Shown: positions 34,652-43,525 of the stretch, piece by piece
Layout of the letters: each line of letters opens with the position of its first letter
How positions within the stretch are numbered: the first letter of the stretch is position 1
Assembly (NCBI GenBank): GCA_002305995.1
Contig: DBRN01000013.1
Coordinates: forward strand, 1-60,419
Direction of reading: 5' to 3'
DNA from: Atopobiaceae bacterium UBA1367
GTDB lineage: Bacteria; Actinomycetota; Coriobacteriia; Coriobacteriales; Atopobiaceae
DNA: 60,419 bases
Made by a program: the position numbers and the translations under genes
Notes under the pieces: generated by a model
Told to the model about the DNA's origin: nothing
The model's database searches: none
The model's input: the letters and a program-made list of their open reading frames with translations, nothing else

Positions 34652-35278
34652 CTACCCCCTCTTCAGCATCTCGTAGAGCGACGCCCCGTCTTCAGGCCCA
34701 CGCTTCTTCCCCAATCCGTCGACATCTCGCCGCAGCGCCACCTCGTCGCCGACGATGCCAGCAGCGAGGGCGTCACGCAGCACCGCTGAAACTAGGCTCA
34801 AGTCCTCACCATCGACGACAAGATCGCACACAGTCCGTGCGGCGGTGGTGCAGGGAAGCCCGGCAACGGTGCGCACCTCGTCGGACAAGAGTCTTCCGCG
34901 CACGACGCGCAGGCCGTCCCTTTGCACTTGCCTGCGCGCTGCCGAGGTGAAAGTCAGAGGCTCCGGGCTGAGCTCGCCCAGGCCCATGAGCCATGCGGCC
35001 GTGTTGTGGGAGACGGCGCACGCGAGTGGGTCCCGCGAGTACGCCAGCGCTGCTGGCTCGAGCGAGAGCCAGGCAGCCCATACCGCCTCCTCGCGTATCG
35101 ACGGGGCACCGGATGCCCGGTACACGCCGCGGACTACGCGCTCGAGGTGCCCGTTCGCGGCGAGGCGCGAGAGCTCCATCCTCCCCACCCCCGCGGCCAA
35201 TGCCTGCGCAGATGTGACAAGCCCCCGCTGCGAAGCCGCGATGCCATCCGTTATGTTCAAGGCGTCAAGTGCTCTCAT
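34652..35278 (-). CDS. abiEi: AbiEi-family antitoxin/transcriptional regulator
   Basis: The 208-residue product has the AbiEi N-terminal winged helix (GLVTSAQALAAGVGRMELSRL, LERVVRGVYRA) and the AbiEi C-terminal domain (ALAYSRDPLACAVSHNTAAWL, LRVVRGRLLSDEV, VAGLPCTTAARTVCDLV). AbiEi proteins bind inverted repeats in their own promoter and neutralise the toxin. Here the start codon lies inside a 17-bp palindrome. The gene order antitoxin then toxin is the normal one. Confidence 0.9.
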   Translation of the reverse strand: MRALDALNITDGIAASQRGLVTSAQALAAGVGRMELSRLAANGHLERVVRGVYRASGAPSIREEAVWAAWLSLEPAALAYSRDPLACAVSHNTAAWLMGLGELSPEPLTFTSAARRQVQRDGLRVVRGRLLSDEVRTVAGLPCTTAARTVCDLVVDGEDLSLVSAVLRDALAAGIVGDEVALRRDVDGLGKKRGPEDGASLYEMLKRG

Positions 35279-35316
35279 GCTGCAATTATAACAATATACT
35301 GTTATAATTGCAGCAT
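35277..35316. promoter_or_regulatory. AbiEi operator palindrome overlapping the start codon
   Basis: Two perfect 17-bp arms (35277-35293 and 35300-35316; core GCAATTATAACA) surround ATATAC. The arm includes the first bases of abiEi. The arrangement fits negative autoregulation. From 35317 to 35417 nothing else is visible. Confidence 0.8.
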
Positions 35317-35417
35317 CAAACTTCCTACAGAAGGGGCCTTCGCAACGATTTGGACCCCCTGCGCACCCGTATCACAGCTCAAATCTATAGAGCAGGCAGC
35401 CCTCCTCAAGCTCCCCC

Positions 35418-35651
35418 CTAGGGGTTGACCGGGTCCTCGCCCGTCGCCGAAAACCCGCACGACTCGTGGGGCCTCCTCGATGCGGCGTTCGACTCAGAAA
35501 TGCAACAGGTCACCTCGCGCGCGCCAAGCGAGCGCAGGTGCTCCGCGGCGTACAGCAGCAGGAGCCGCCCGTACCCCTGGCGCCTGGCGCCGGGATCGGT
35601 CTCGACCGCCTCGACGAACCAGCGCCCGCCCCCGTCAGCGTCCCCCCTCAC
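35418..35651 (-). pseudogene. C-terminal half of a GNAT acetyltransferase
   Basis: The 77-codon ORF contains FVEAVETDPGARRQGYGRLLLL, the acetyl-CoA-binding strand and RRQGYG loop, and ISESNAASRRPHESCGF, the end of a GNAT fold, but lacks the first half. Its GTG overlaps the stop codon of the complete GNAT gene upstream (GTGA), so it could be translationally coupled. It may be a decayed tandem GNAT domain or a separate truncated gene. Confidence 0.6.
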
Positions 35652-36121
35652 AGCATCATCCGCATGGCCTTGTGGGTGGTGCTATCATCGGCAAAGCCCA
35701 AGGAGCGGTAGAGCGAGTAGCCCTCCTCCGTGGCATGCAGCTCGACCACGTCGAGGGCAAGGTCGCGCGCCGCGTCCAGCAGAAGTCCCATCACGCGGCG
35801 GGCCAGGCCGCGACGCCGGTGCCCGGGGACGGTGTACACGTTGAAGAGGGTGCCCGTCTTGCCGTGCGGAAAGCGAGGACTGGGCGGCTTGTCCACCAGC
35901 AGCAACCATGCGCAGCACACGATGGCATCGTCCTCGTCGCGTGCCACGAACGCCAGCAGGTCATAGTCCAGGTGCAGCTCGAAATAGGCAGGCAGGTCCT
36001 GCGCGAGCTCCTCCTCCTGCTCGGGCATGAGCGCCCCGAAGTCCGCGGAGAGGTACCCCATGCGAAGCTGCACGAGCTGAGGAACGTCGCGCAGGCTCGC
36101 CCGGCCGAGTGTGTACGACAT
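35648..36121 (-). CDS. GNAT-family N-acetyltransferase
   Basis: The 157-residue protein shows TLFNVYTVPGHRRRGLARRVMGLLL, with the RRRGLA pyrophosphate-binding loop at 102-107, and ELHATEEGYSLYRSLGF at the end, typical of GNAT enzymes. It transfers acetyl from acetyl-CoA to an amine on an unknown small molecule or protein. Start chosen at MSYTLG with GGGGAG upstream. It overlaps the GNAT fragment at 35418 by 4 bp. Confidence 0.88.
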   Translation of the reverse strand: MSYTLGRASLRDVPQLVQLRMGYLSADFGALMPEQEEELAQDLPAYFELHLDYDLLAFVARDEDDAIVCCAWLLLVDKPPSPRFPHGKTGTLFNVYTVPGHRRRGLARRVMGLLLDAARDLALDVVELHATEEGYSLYRSLGFADDSTTHKAMRMML

Positions 36122-36275
36122 GACAACCGCTCCCCTCGAAGTGTCTGGGACGACATGGAAAGGCCTTGCAGGAGGCTGTGCCTTCGTATGGTACGCCATG
36201 GAGGGCCGACGAGGGCAAAGCCATGCGGCCTTCACACCCCACCTTTCGCCAGAGGGCTCACAGCGCACGACATCG

Positions 36276-37442
36276 TCAGATGACCGGTCCCAGGCAGTGG
36301 ATGTCGATGGCACTGAAGTAGCCGATGGCCTCGTTCCTGGTCATCTCTCCATCCAACACGCGCACGACCTTGGCAAAGGTCTCCTCGGCCACCTCCTCGA
36401 CGCTCCTCTCGCCCGTGATGACGAGGCCGGCGTTGACGTCCATGTCCTCCTCCATGCGCCGGTAGGTGCGAGGGTTGCCGCAGATCTTGATGACGGGCAT
36501 GCTGGGAAACCCCTGCGGCGCACCCAACCCTGTGGAGAAGCACATGAGCTGCGCACCCGTGGCGGCCATGCCCGTGAGGATCTCGGGCTCGCGACCCGGA
36601 GTGTCCTTGATCCAGAGGCCCTTCTGACTGGTCACGAAGTCGGGATACCCAAGCACGCCCTGGATGGGACGGGTGCCGCTCTTGACGATGGCGCCGAGGC
36701 TCTTCTCCTCGATGCTCGAGAGACCTCCGGCCATGTTGCCGGGCGTGGGCTGGCCGCGGCGCATGTCGCAACCCACGCTCTTGGCTCGCGTCTCCATGGC
36801 ATCCACGATGTCGTAGATCTGCCGCCCCACCTCGGATGTCACGGCGCGACGCGCCAGCAGGTGCTCTCCCCCGATGAACTCGGTGGTCTCGCCGAAGACC
36901 ACGGTGGCGCCCAGGTCGACCATGCGGTCGGCCACGGCGCCGATCACGCAGTTCGAGGCCGTGCCGCTCGTGGTGTCGGACGCCCCGCACTTGATGGCCA
37001 TGACCACCTCCGCGATGTCGGCTCGCTCGCGCTGCAGGCCCGAGACCAGGATGGCGAGGCGGCGGGCGGCGTCCGTGCCCGCGCGGATCGCCTTGGTCAC
37101 GCCGCCGAGCTCCTGGATGTGGATGACCTCGACCGGCTTGCCCGTGGCGAGCAGCTCCTCGTGCATGCGCGCATGGTCGGTCCCCTCGCAGCCCAGGCTC
37201 ACGATGAGCACGGCCCCCACGTTGGGACCCCGGCCCAGGCTGATGAGCGTGTTGGTCACGCGCTCGAGGTCGGGTGGCAGCTGGCAGCAGCCCTGGTGGT
37301 GCAGATAGGCCACGGTGCCGCCCACCTGGCGGCTGATGGCCTGGGCAACATCGTTCGCGCAGGTCACGCTGGGGATGACGGCCACCAGGTTGCGCGCGCC
37401 ATGGCGACCATCCGGTCGCCTGTATCCCATGAAGCTCGCCAT
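36276..37442 (-). CDS. UxaA-family dehydratase, large (C-terminal) subunit
   Basis: The 388-residue product corresponds to the catalytic part of altronate/galactarate-type dehydratases: GYRRPDGRHGARNLVAVIPSV at the start, HHQGCC, VLIVSLGCEG, MAIKCGASDTTSG and MPVIKICGNPRTYRRMEEDMD. Conserved cysteines suit iron binding. Family members dehydrate sugar acids or related hydroxy acids. It is the last gene of a three-gene leftward operon (larA-like, SAF small subunit, this gene), 4 bp after the small subunit. The substrate could be altronate, sulfolactate or another 2-hydroxy acid. Confidence 0.88.
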   Translation of the reverse strand: MASFMGYRRPDGRHGARNLVAVIPSVTCANDVAQAISRQVGGTVAYLHHQGCCQLPPDLERVTNTLISLGRGPNVGAVLIVSLGCEGTDHARMHEELLATGKPVEVIHIQELGGVTKAIRAGTDAARRLAILVSGLQRERADIAEVVMAIKCGASDTTSGTASNCVIGAVADRMVDLGATVVFGETTEFIGGEHLLARRAVTSEVGRQIYDIVDAMETRAKSVGCDMRRGQPTPGNMAGGLSSIEEKSLGAIVKSGTRPIQGVLGYPDFVTSQKGLWIKDTPGREPEILTGMAATGAQLMCFSTGLGAPQGFPSMPVIKICGNPRTYRRMEEDMDVNAGLVITGERSVEEVAEETFAKVVRVLDGEMTRNEAIGYFSAIDIHCLGPVI

Positions 37443-37446
37443 GTCG

Positions 37447-37758
37447 CTACGCTCCCTCCTCCAAGTCCCCCCGGCCCCGCATGCTGTCGAGGTTGTGCAC
37501 GTGCACGTGCCCACCCATGCGGATGCCCTGCGACGCCACGCCGATCTCCTCGCCGTACTTGATGATCCGCTCGCCCACCGAGATGTCACGGAGCGCGACC
37601 TTGTGACCATAGGGAATGGTGCCGATCACCGTGAGGGGCGTTCGGGCGCCCATCGCGTCAACGACCACGACCTCCGTGCCGCCGACGACGCCCTCCGCAA
37701 AGACGGTCGCCACATTGTCTCGCCCCTGCGCCTGCAGGGCGATCGTCTCCTCCGCCAT
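37447..37758 (-). CDS. UxaA-family dehydratase, small SAF-domain subunit
   Basis: The 103-residue protein has the SAF domain of split UxaA-type dehydratases: ALQAQGRDNVATVFAEGVVGG, TVIGTIPYGHKVAL and GERIIKYGEEIGVAS, ending with MGGHVHVHNLDS, the usual metal-binding tail. In altronate dehydratase these two parts are fused; here they are separate genes. GAGAGGAG precedes the ATG. It follows the larA-like gene by 20 bp. Confidence 0.9.
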   Translation of the reverse strand: MAEETIALQAQGRDNVATVFAEGVVGGTEVVVVDAMGARTPLTVIGTIPYGHKVALRDISVGERIIKYGEEIGVASQGIRMGGHVHVHNLDSMRGRGDLEEGA

Positions 37759-37778
37759 GCCCGCTCCTCTCTCGCCCG

Positions 37779-39053
37779 CTACGGTGCCACCGCCAGCACG
37801 CTCACGCCGTCGGGTATGACCACCACGCGAGCGTCCCTTCCCCTGATGCCGCGCGCGATGGCAAGCGCCTCGTCGGGCGAGGCGGCGGGGATCATGTTGC
37901 AGCGCCGAACCGTCTCGGGGTCCAGCTCGCTCACCAGCACCATCTGGTGCTTGCGCAGGATGCGCGCGTAGATCTGCGGGCACCACTGCTCCGGGATGGT
38001 CCGCTTGGCGGGAATGCCCGAGAGGTACGCGTCTATCTCCTCTGGCGTGCCCATCTGGATGAGCTCGGCAAAGTGGCCGCCTCCCATGCCCTCCACACAG
38101 CTGCAGCACATGACGATGACGCCGTCCTCGCCCGCGCAGGCCTCGGCCGTGGCCACGGCCTTGGGACTCTGGTACAGGTTCTGGTCGAGCGGGTAGCCCC
38201 CGTTGGTGGTGATCACGATGTCACCCGTCACGGGAGCGCACTGCGAGCACCGCCGCACATGGGCCACGCCCGCCGCATGCGCTTGCTCGAGGTCGCCCGC
38301 CCAGGCACCGATGACCTGCTTGTGTGCGTTGAGCGCCACGTTGAGGATGAACGCCACGCCCACACGCCGTGCCGCCACCACCATGTCCTCGTGTATGGGG
38401 TTGTGCGCAAGCACGCCGGTCAGGGCATGAGGGCTGGCGATCGCCCGGTAGGAGTGGTTCTCCTTCACCGTCTCCTCCGCGCAGATGCCCGGCAGGATGG
38501 ACTTGCGCCCGCCCGAGAAGCCCGCGAAGAAGTGCGGCTCGACGAGGCCCTCGCAGATGAGCAGGTCGCACTCCGTGACGAGCCGGTTGACCTTGAAACT
38601 CGCACCGGAGGGAAGGGTGCCCAGGTCGACGAACTGCGAGGGGTCGAAGGCGTCGTTGCAGACGATGCGCTCCTCGTCAACGATGCGGTCACCAAACATG
38701 CGCCGCTGCTCCTCCTCGGTGGTCGCACGGTGGAGGCCCGTGGCGATGAGGATGGTCACCTGCGCGTCGGGGTTGCCCGTGCGGATCTCGGCGAGCTGCG
38801 GCGGCAGGGTGACGCGACTCGGAACGGCACGCGTGTGGTCGCTGGTCACCAGCACGACACGCCTCTTTCCCCGGGCCAGATCGGAGAGGCGCGGCGTGCC
38901 CAAGGGCGTGGCAAGCGCCTGTCGGACGAGCCACTCCTCGCTCGGGTCGGGCTCGAGCGAGCCCATCTCGGTCTCGACCAGTGCCTCGAGATGCTCCTCG
39001 TCAACATGCAGATCGAGTGTCGAGCGCCCGTAGGGCAGCGAGATGGTCCTCAC
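37779..39053 (-). CDS. larA: LarA-family nickel-pincer hydroxyacid racemase/epimerase
   Basis: From the GTG at 39053, chosen for GGGGGGAGG upstream, the 424-residue protein places Asp72 and Arg75 in SDHTR, His108 in ATGLHR, His174 in VEPHFFAGFSGGRK, Lys184 in GGRKSILPG and His200 in ENHSYR. From memory these are the positions of the catalytic and cofactor-binding residues in lactate racemase LarA, which also supports the start. The enzyme should use the nickel-pincer nucleotide, whose biosynthetic larB/C/E genes are not in this window. With dehydratase subunits downstream, epimerisation of a sugar acid before dehydration is more likely than lactate racemisation. Confidence 0.9.
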   Translation of the reverse strand: MRTISLPYGRSTLDLHVDEEHLEALVETEMGSLEPDPSEEWLVRQALATPLGTPRLSDLARGKRRVVLVTSDHTRAVPSRVTLPPQLAEIRTGNPDAQVTILIATGLHRATTEEEQRRMFGDRIVDEERIVCNDAFDPSQFVDLGTLPSGASFKVNRLVTECDLLICEGLVEPHFFAGFSGGRKSILPGICAEETVKENHSYRAIASPHALTGVLAHNPIHEDMVVAARRVGVAFILNVALNAHKQVIGAWAGDLEQAHAAGVAHVRRCSQCAPVTGDIVITTNGGYPLDQNLYQSPKAVATAEACAGEDGVIVMCCSCVEGMGGGHFAELIQMGTPEEIDAYLSGIPAKRTIPEQWCPQIYARILRKHQMVLVSELDPETVRRCNMIPAASPDEALAIARGIRGRDARVVVIPDGVSVLAVAP

Positions 39054-39296
39054 GCCTGCCTCCCCCCAAGAAGTCCGCGACATGGTTCGTCGCCGCCATT
39101 CTCGCACGGGAGCGTGGCCGCCCGGCGGACGGGTGTGCGAAGGTACCCCAGCACTCGACGAGCGAGCCGGTCACCCACCGACGGCGTGACCGAGGTCGCG
39201 GAGCGCTGGCTCTCGTGATCGTTTGTTACAAGTGGATTTCCCCATCGCGTGGTGCCACGGGACCTGTCGTAGACTGCTCCTCAACCGAATAGCGTC

Positions 39297-39571
39297 ACCA
39301 AACCTGAGAAGCGGAAGTAAAGCCAGTCGATGCGCTCACAGAGAGTTCGGGCAGCTGAGATCCGAGCAGTGGCAGGCAGGCATAATGGACCCGCTGAGGG
39401 CGCGAGGAAGCGCGCATGCGTGGAAGTCGCGACGGGTGCTCCCGTCACAGGGCAGGAAGATGGTGGTCTTCCGCAGAGAGAGCCGGCAGGCAGTCGGCTA
39501 ATCGAGGTGGCACCGCAGGCGTACATACGACGCTTGTCCTCGAGACCACAGGTCGAGGACGGGCGTTTTTT
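39297..39571 (+). promoter_or_regulatory. T-box leader, probable tRNA-Trp specificity, with terminator
   Basis: AGGTGGCACCGC at 39505-39516 matches the T-box sequence. It is followed by a terminator hairpin (39531-39543 with 39553-39565) and six T residues (39566-39571). In the upstream stem I region AATGGA presents TGG at 39386-39388 followed by A, the expected layout of a tryptophan specifier. A GAAGTAAAG near 39314 may be part of the stem I core. The leader precedes trpB, consistent with induction by uncharged tRNA-Trp. The left boundary is approximate; 39054-39296 shows nothing else clear. Confidence 0.85.
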
Positions 39572-39616
39572 CATGGCCGTCCTCAGTGCGCAGCCCGCGC
39601 AAGGAAGGAGGCCCCC

Positions 39617-41026
39617 ATGGCCAAGAAGGATCCGTATCGCGTCTATCTCTCCGAGGACCAGATTCCGCGCTCGTGGTACAACCTGCGTGCCGACATGCCC
39701 CACAAGCCGGCGCCCATGCGCCTTCCCAACGGCGCCGTGGCCGAGTTCGAGCACATCGCGCCCGTCTTCGCCGACGAGCTCGTCCGCCAGGAGCTCGATG
39801 ACGACACCGCCTACGTGGAGATTCCCGCAGGCGTCGTGGAGATGTACAAGGTCTATCGACCCTCCCCGCTCTGCCGTGCCTATAACCTGGAGCAGGCGCT
39901 GGGAACGCCCGCGAAGATCTACTACAAGTTCGAGGGCAACAACACGAGCGGGTCGCACAAGCTCAACTCGGCGCTCGCGCAGGCCTACTACGCCGCCCAG
40001 CAGGGCCTCTCCACCATCACCACCGAGACGGGCGCCGGCCAATGGGGCACCGCGCTCTCCGAGGCGGCCGCCCACTACGGTCTCGACTGCGACGTCTTCA
40101 TGGTGCGTGCCAGCTACGAGCAGAAGCCCTTCCGACGCTCGGTCATGCAGACCTTCGGCGCTCGCGTGACCCCCTCCCCCAGCCAGGAGACCGAGATCGG
40201 GCGCACGATATACGCGGACGAGGCCAATCGCTCCGGCTCGCTGGGCACCGCCATCTCCGAGGCCGTCGAGCGCGCCCTGCACGTGCCCGAGAACCGCGGC
40301 CGCTACCAGCTGGGCTCGGTGCTCAACCAGGTGCTGCTGCATCAGTCGATCATCGGGCTGGAGAGCCATGCGGCGCTCGAGCAGCTGGGCGAGTACCCCG
40401 ACATCGTCATCGGGTGCGCGGGCGGTGGCTCCAACCTCGGAGGGCTCATCTCCCCCTTCATGCGCGACAAGCTGGACGGCACCCATCCCGACACGCGCTT
40501 CATCGCCGTCGAGCCCCGGAGCTGCCCCTCGCTCACGCGCGGTCGGTTTGCCTACGACTTCGCCGACACGGGCCAGACCTGCCCGCTCTGCAAGATGTAC
40601 ACCTTGGGCAACGGCTTCATCCCTAGTCCCGACCACGCCGGAGGCCTGCGCTACCACGGCATGAGCCCCATCCTCTCCCAGCTCAGGCACGATGGCCTGC
40701 TCGAGGCCGTGGCGGTCGCCCAGACCGACGTCTTCGCGGCGGCCGAGCAGTTTGCCAAGCTGGAGACCATCCTGCCCGCGCCCGAGAGCGCACATGCCAT
40801 CCGCGTCGCCATCGACGAGGCGCTCAGGTGCAAGGACACCGGCGAGGAGAAGGTCATCCTCTTTGGCCTCACGGGAACCGGCTACTTCGACATGACCGCC
40901 TACGAGTCGTTCAACGACGGCACCATGGTCGACCATGAGCCCACCGACGAGGAGCTCGAGGCCGGCTTTGCCACCATCCCCGCCGTTCCCGGCATCCAGG
41001 CGCAAGGAGGGCTGCCCCTGGCGTAG
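39617..41026 (+). CDS. trpB: Tryptophan synthase beta chain, TrpB2-type
   Basis: The 469-residue protein has the PLP lysine in NNTSGSHKLNSA (Lys115), the catalytic Glu in ITTETGAGQWG (Glu137) and the phosphate loop CAGGGSNLGG. Its length and the N-terminal extension (VYLSEDQIPRSWYNLRADMP) fit the TrpB2 branch, which usually works without TrpA and can use free indole and serine. No trpA or other trp gene is adjacent. Strong AAGGAAGGAGG start. Control is by the T-box leader. Confidence 0.93.
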   Translation: MAKKDPYRVYLSEDQIPRSWYNLRADMPHKPAPMRLPNGAVAEFEHIAPVFADELVRQELDDDTAYVEIPAGVVEMYKVYRPSPLCRAYNLEQALGTPAKIYYKFEGNNTSGSHKLNSALAQAYYAAQQGLSTITTETGAGQWGTALSEAAAHYGLDCDVFMVRASYEQKPFRRSVMQTFGARVTPSPSQETEIGRTIYADEANRSGSLGTAISEAVERALHVPENRGRYQLGSVLNQVLLHQSIIGLESHAALEQLGEYPDIVIGCAGGGSNLGGLISPFMRDKLDGTHPDTRFIAVEPRSCPSLTRGRFAYDFADTGQTCPLCKMYTLGNGFIPSPDHAGGLRYHGMSPILSQLRHDGLLEAVAVAQTDVFAAAEQFAKLETILPAPESAHAIRVAIDEALRCKDTGEEKVILFGLTGTGYFDMTAYESFNDGTMVDHEPTDEELEAGFATIPAVPGIQAQGGLPLA

Positions 41027-41157
41027 GCCCGCAGGCCCCGGATCTGCATGCCTCGGCCCTGCAACGGCGTGGTGATTGCGCGAGCATGGCGGGATGTGCC
41101 CCTGTCGCAGTCTCGCGGGCCTCACCTGCCTCGCCCTCCCGACATCTCCCACAGGGC

Positions 41158-41202
41158 ACGACGGGGCCCTGGCAGCCGCGCTGGCCGCCAGGGCCCCGTC
41201 GT
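41158..41202. terminator. 16-bp-arm hairpin between converging genes
   Basis: 41158-41173 and 41187-41202 are perfectly complementary (core ACGGGGCCCTGGC) with a 13-nt loop, between the stops of trpB and the B3/4-domain gene. Confidence 0.8.
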
Positions 41203-41219
41203 CGCCGGGCGGGATCAGC

Positions 41220-41939
41220 CTAGCAGAGCTCCATCTCGGGATGCTCGCGCGTGAGGATCTCCCTGTGCGTGATGGTGGCGCCAAGGATCTCCTCGAGATG
41301 CCCCGCAAGCTCCTCGACCGCCTCCCGCAGGTCGGCGAGGCGCTCCGGCTGGATGTTCTCCATGACGAAGACGCAGTGCGGGGTCTCGTCGGTGACCTCG
41401 GTGCGCTGGCCATCGCGCCAGTTCCAGCAACGGCAGACGGCACCGGCGTCATCCATGTAGCACAGCTCGCCCGGGAGCGTGGGGTCGTTCTCGTCGGCAC
41501 CGATGGGCAGGAGGTAGTCGCCGCCCTCGGTCACCCGGAGACGGAAGGTGCCCTCGAGGGCATCGACGTTCTCGGCGCCCATGGGGAGGGCGTAGGTGAG
41601 CGAGATGGCGTTGGAGATGTCGACGGACGGGTTGATGTGCCCGACGGGGTTGTCCTTGAGCACGCGCTTGAGCAGGTTCTCCACCGAGCTGCGCACGCCC
41701 TTCTTCGTCTTGAACCTGCGGTAGGCCTCGCGCCAGGCGGCAGGCACCTCGTTCTTGGAGATGGTGCCGTTGGGCACCCACTTCCGGGCGATGACGTTGG
41801 CGCGGTCGAGCAGCTCGGCCGCCCGCGCCGCGTGCTCCTCGCTGACCTGGCCGGTGGGAAGGATGCCATCGGCCACGACGACGCCGATGGACGCCTCGGG
41901 AAAGATCTCCCAGAACGTGTCCTCGCAGATGAACCTCAT
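41220..41939 (-). CDS. B3/B4 tRNA-binding-domain protein
   Basis: The 239-residue protein resembles stand-alone B3/B4 domains of phenylalanyl-tRNA synthetase beta subunit: EIFPEASIGVVVADG, RFKTKKGVRSSVENLLKRVLK, NPSVDISNAISLTYALPMGAENVD and GELCYMDDAGAVCRCWNWRDGQRT. Such proteins are thought to edit mischarged tRNA or bind aminoacyl compounds. AAGGAGG precedes the ATG. Its position next to a tryptophan gene is probably coincidental. Confidence 0.88.
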   Translation of the reverse strand: MRFICEDTFWEIFPEASIGVVVADGILPTGQVSEEHAARAAELLDRANVIARKWVPNGTISKNEVPAAWREAYRRFKTKKGVRSSVENLLKRVLKDNPVGHINPSVDISNAISLTYALPMGAENVDALEGTFRLRVTEGGDYLLPIGADENDPTLPGELCYMDDAGAVCRCWNWRDGQRTEVTDETPHCVFVMENIQPERLADLREAVEELAGHLEEILGATITHREILTREHPEMELC

Positions 41940-42409
41940 GATGCCTCCTTGGGGGCAGAACGCGCGCACAGCGCGTCGCAGGGCTGGTCGATGCGACCCA
42001 TCATAGCATGCGATGGTCTCCGTTTAAGCATTTTCTTGCATCTATTTCCAATAAAACATTCTTGCATCGTGATGTATATCGATGATTATACATCCTGTTC
42101 GCGGCGCCTGATGAATAGCCACGACGGTGCCACACGGCGTTCTCGCAGGTTGGGCATGGGCCTGGGATCGTTGCCGCGCATCGATGTGCGGCACATGCCT
42201 GCGAGCGTGCATAGAGACTTCGCCGCACATTCCCCCTTGTATGCAGTCCGAGGCGGATACCATTCACCCTGTCAATGTCACGAGTCCATCACGCTTCCAT
42301 CGACGCGCCCCTCGGCCGCCTCCCAGACTGCTACGCTATGCTCTACCAATTCGACGTCGTTCACCAACTCGACGTCGGCAAGGCCTCTGGGCACAGGAGA
42401 GAGGGCGCC
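41940..42409. other. Divergent promoter region with a small palindrome
   Basis: The segment 42000-42120 is AT-rich. GATGTATA (42071-42078) and TATACATC (42087-42094) are perfect arms around 8 nt, a possible regulator site between the leftward B3/4 gene and the rightward esterase. The remaining 42120-42400 shows no supported gene or structure. Confidence 0.5.
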
Positions 42410-43435
42410 ATGACACTCATGAGCATTGCGGCACTCCGCAAGGCACCAAAGGCGGCACGGGTCCTTGGGGCGGCCGTGGGGATACCTGCGGTGCTGGCGG
42501 CAGGGTACACGCTCGTCTCGCACCTCGTCTACCATCGCTCCAACCTGAGCACCGCCTCGGAGCTCTACCTCAAGGCGACAGGCGGCGGCAAGCGCTTCCT
42601 CAAGGACATGATCCTGCTCGACAACACCATCCTGCAGAGCGCCGAGTCCAACGACCGTCGCTACACCATCCCGTCTGCGGTCACGCTCAAGGTCTCCTCG
42701 GCCGAGGAGATCGTCGAGGGCCGGCAGGTGTTCCACCTCAACCGCCGTCCCATCAACGACCGCGCCGTCATCTACCTTCACGGGGGCTGCTTCCTCAACC
42801 AGCCGGTCGCCGACCACTGGAAGCTTGCCGACACCATCGCCCAGCGCACCAGGGCGGAGCTGATCGTCCCGCTCTATCCCCTGGCCCCCGTCCACGGGGC
42901 GCTCGAGGCGCTCGACTTCCTCGAGGAGGTCTACCGCAGGGCCATCGAGAAGTACGGCGCGTCGAACGTCACCATCATGGGCGACTCCTGCGGTGGTGGC
43001 ATCGCCGCGAGCCTTGCCGAGCATCTGCCCACCCTGGGACTCGAGCAGCCCGCGAGGCTCATCCTCATCTCGCCTTGGGTCGACGTGACGTTGCGCAATC
43101 CCAACATCATCGCCTTCGAGCCCTCCGATCCCGTGCTGGGCGTGCAGGGGCTCCAGAAGCTGGGTCTCATCTGGGCGAAGGACCTCGACCCCAACGACTA
43201 TCGCGTGAGCCCCGTCAACGGGGAGGTGCGCACCCTGCGCAACGTGATGGTCTTCGTCGGCACGCGCGAGATCCTCTACCCCGACGCACGCCTCTTCCAC
43301 GACCGCGTGAACGCCACGGGCGTGCATGCCGAGCTCTACATCGGGCGTGGACTCAACCACTGCTACCCGTTCTTCTCGACCCCCGAGGCCGCGTGGGCGA
43401 TCGATCGCATCGTCGACGCCATCTGCACCGACTGA
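42410..43435 (+). CDS. Alpha/beta-hydrolase esterase with N-terminal membrane anchor
   Basis: The 341-residue product belongs to the hormone-sensitive-lipase-like group: HGGC (124-127) forms the oxyanion hole and GDSCGGG (191-197) the nucleophile elbow with Ser193; a late His in GLNHCYPF completes the triad. Residues about 17-40 (VLGAAVGIPAVLAAGYTLVSHLV) could be a signal anchor. It would hydrolyse short acyl esters. Start chosen at MTLMSI with AGGAGAGAGG upstream. A small GCCCTCG hairpin follows at 43445-43478. Confidence 0.88.
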   Translation: MTLMSIAALRKAPKAARVLGAAVGIPAVLAAGYTLVSHLVYHRSNLSTASELYLKATGGGKRFLKDMILLDNTILQSAESNDRRYTIPSAVTLKVSSAEEIVEGRQVFHLNRRPINDRAVIYLHGGCFLNQPVADHWKLADTIAQRTRAELIVPLYPLAPVHGALEALDFLEEVYRRAIEKYGASNVTIMGDSCGGGIAASLAEHLPTLGLEQPARLILISPWVDVTLRNPNIIAFEPSDPVLGVQGLQKLGLIWAKDLDPNDYRVSPVNGEVRTLRNVMVFVGTREILYPDARLFHDRVNATGVHAELYIGRGLNHCYPFFSTPEAAWAIDRIVDAICTD

Positions 43436-43525
43436 CACCCGCACGCCCTCGTGCCGGCCAGTCGCAGGCGCGAGGGCACGGCAGCCACAGGACCCATCCT
43501 CCCTCGCGTTGCGCACACCCGTGCG

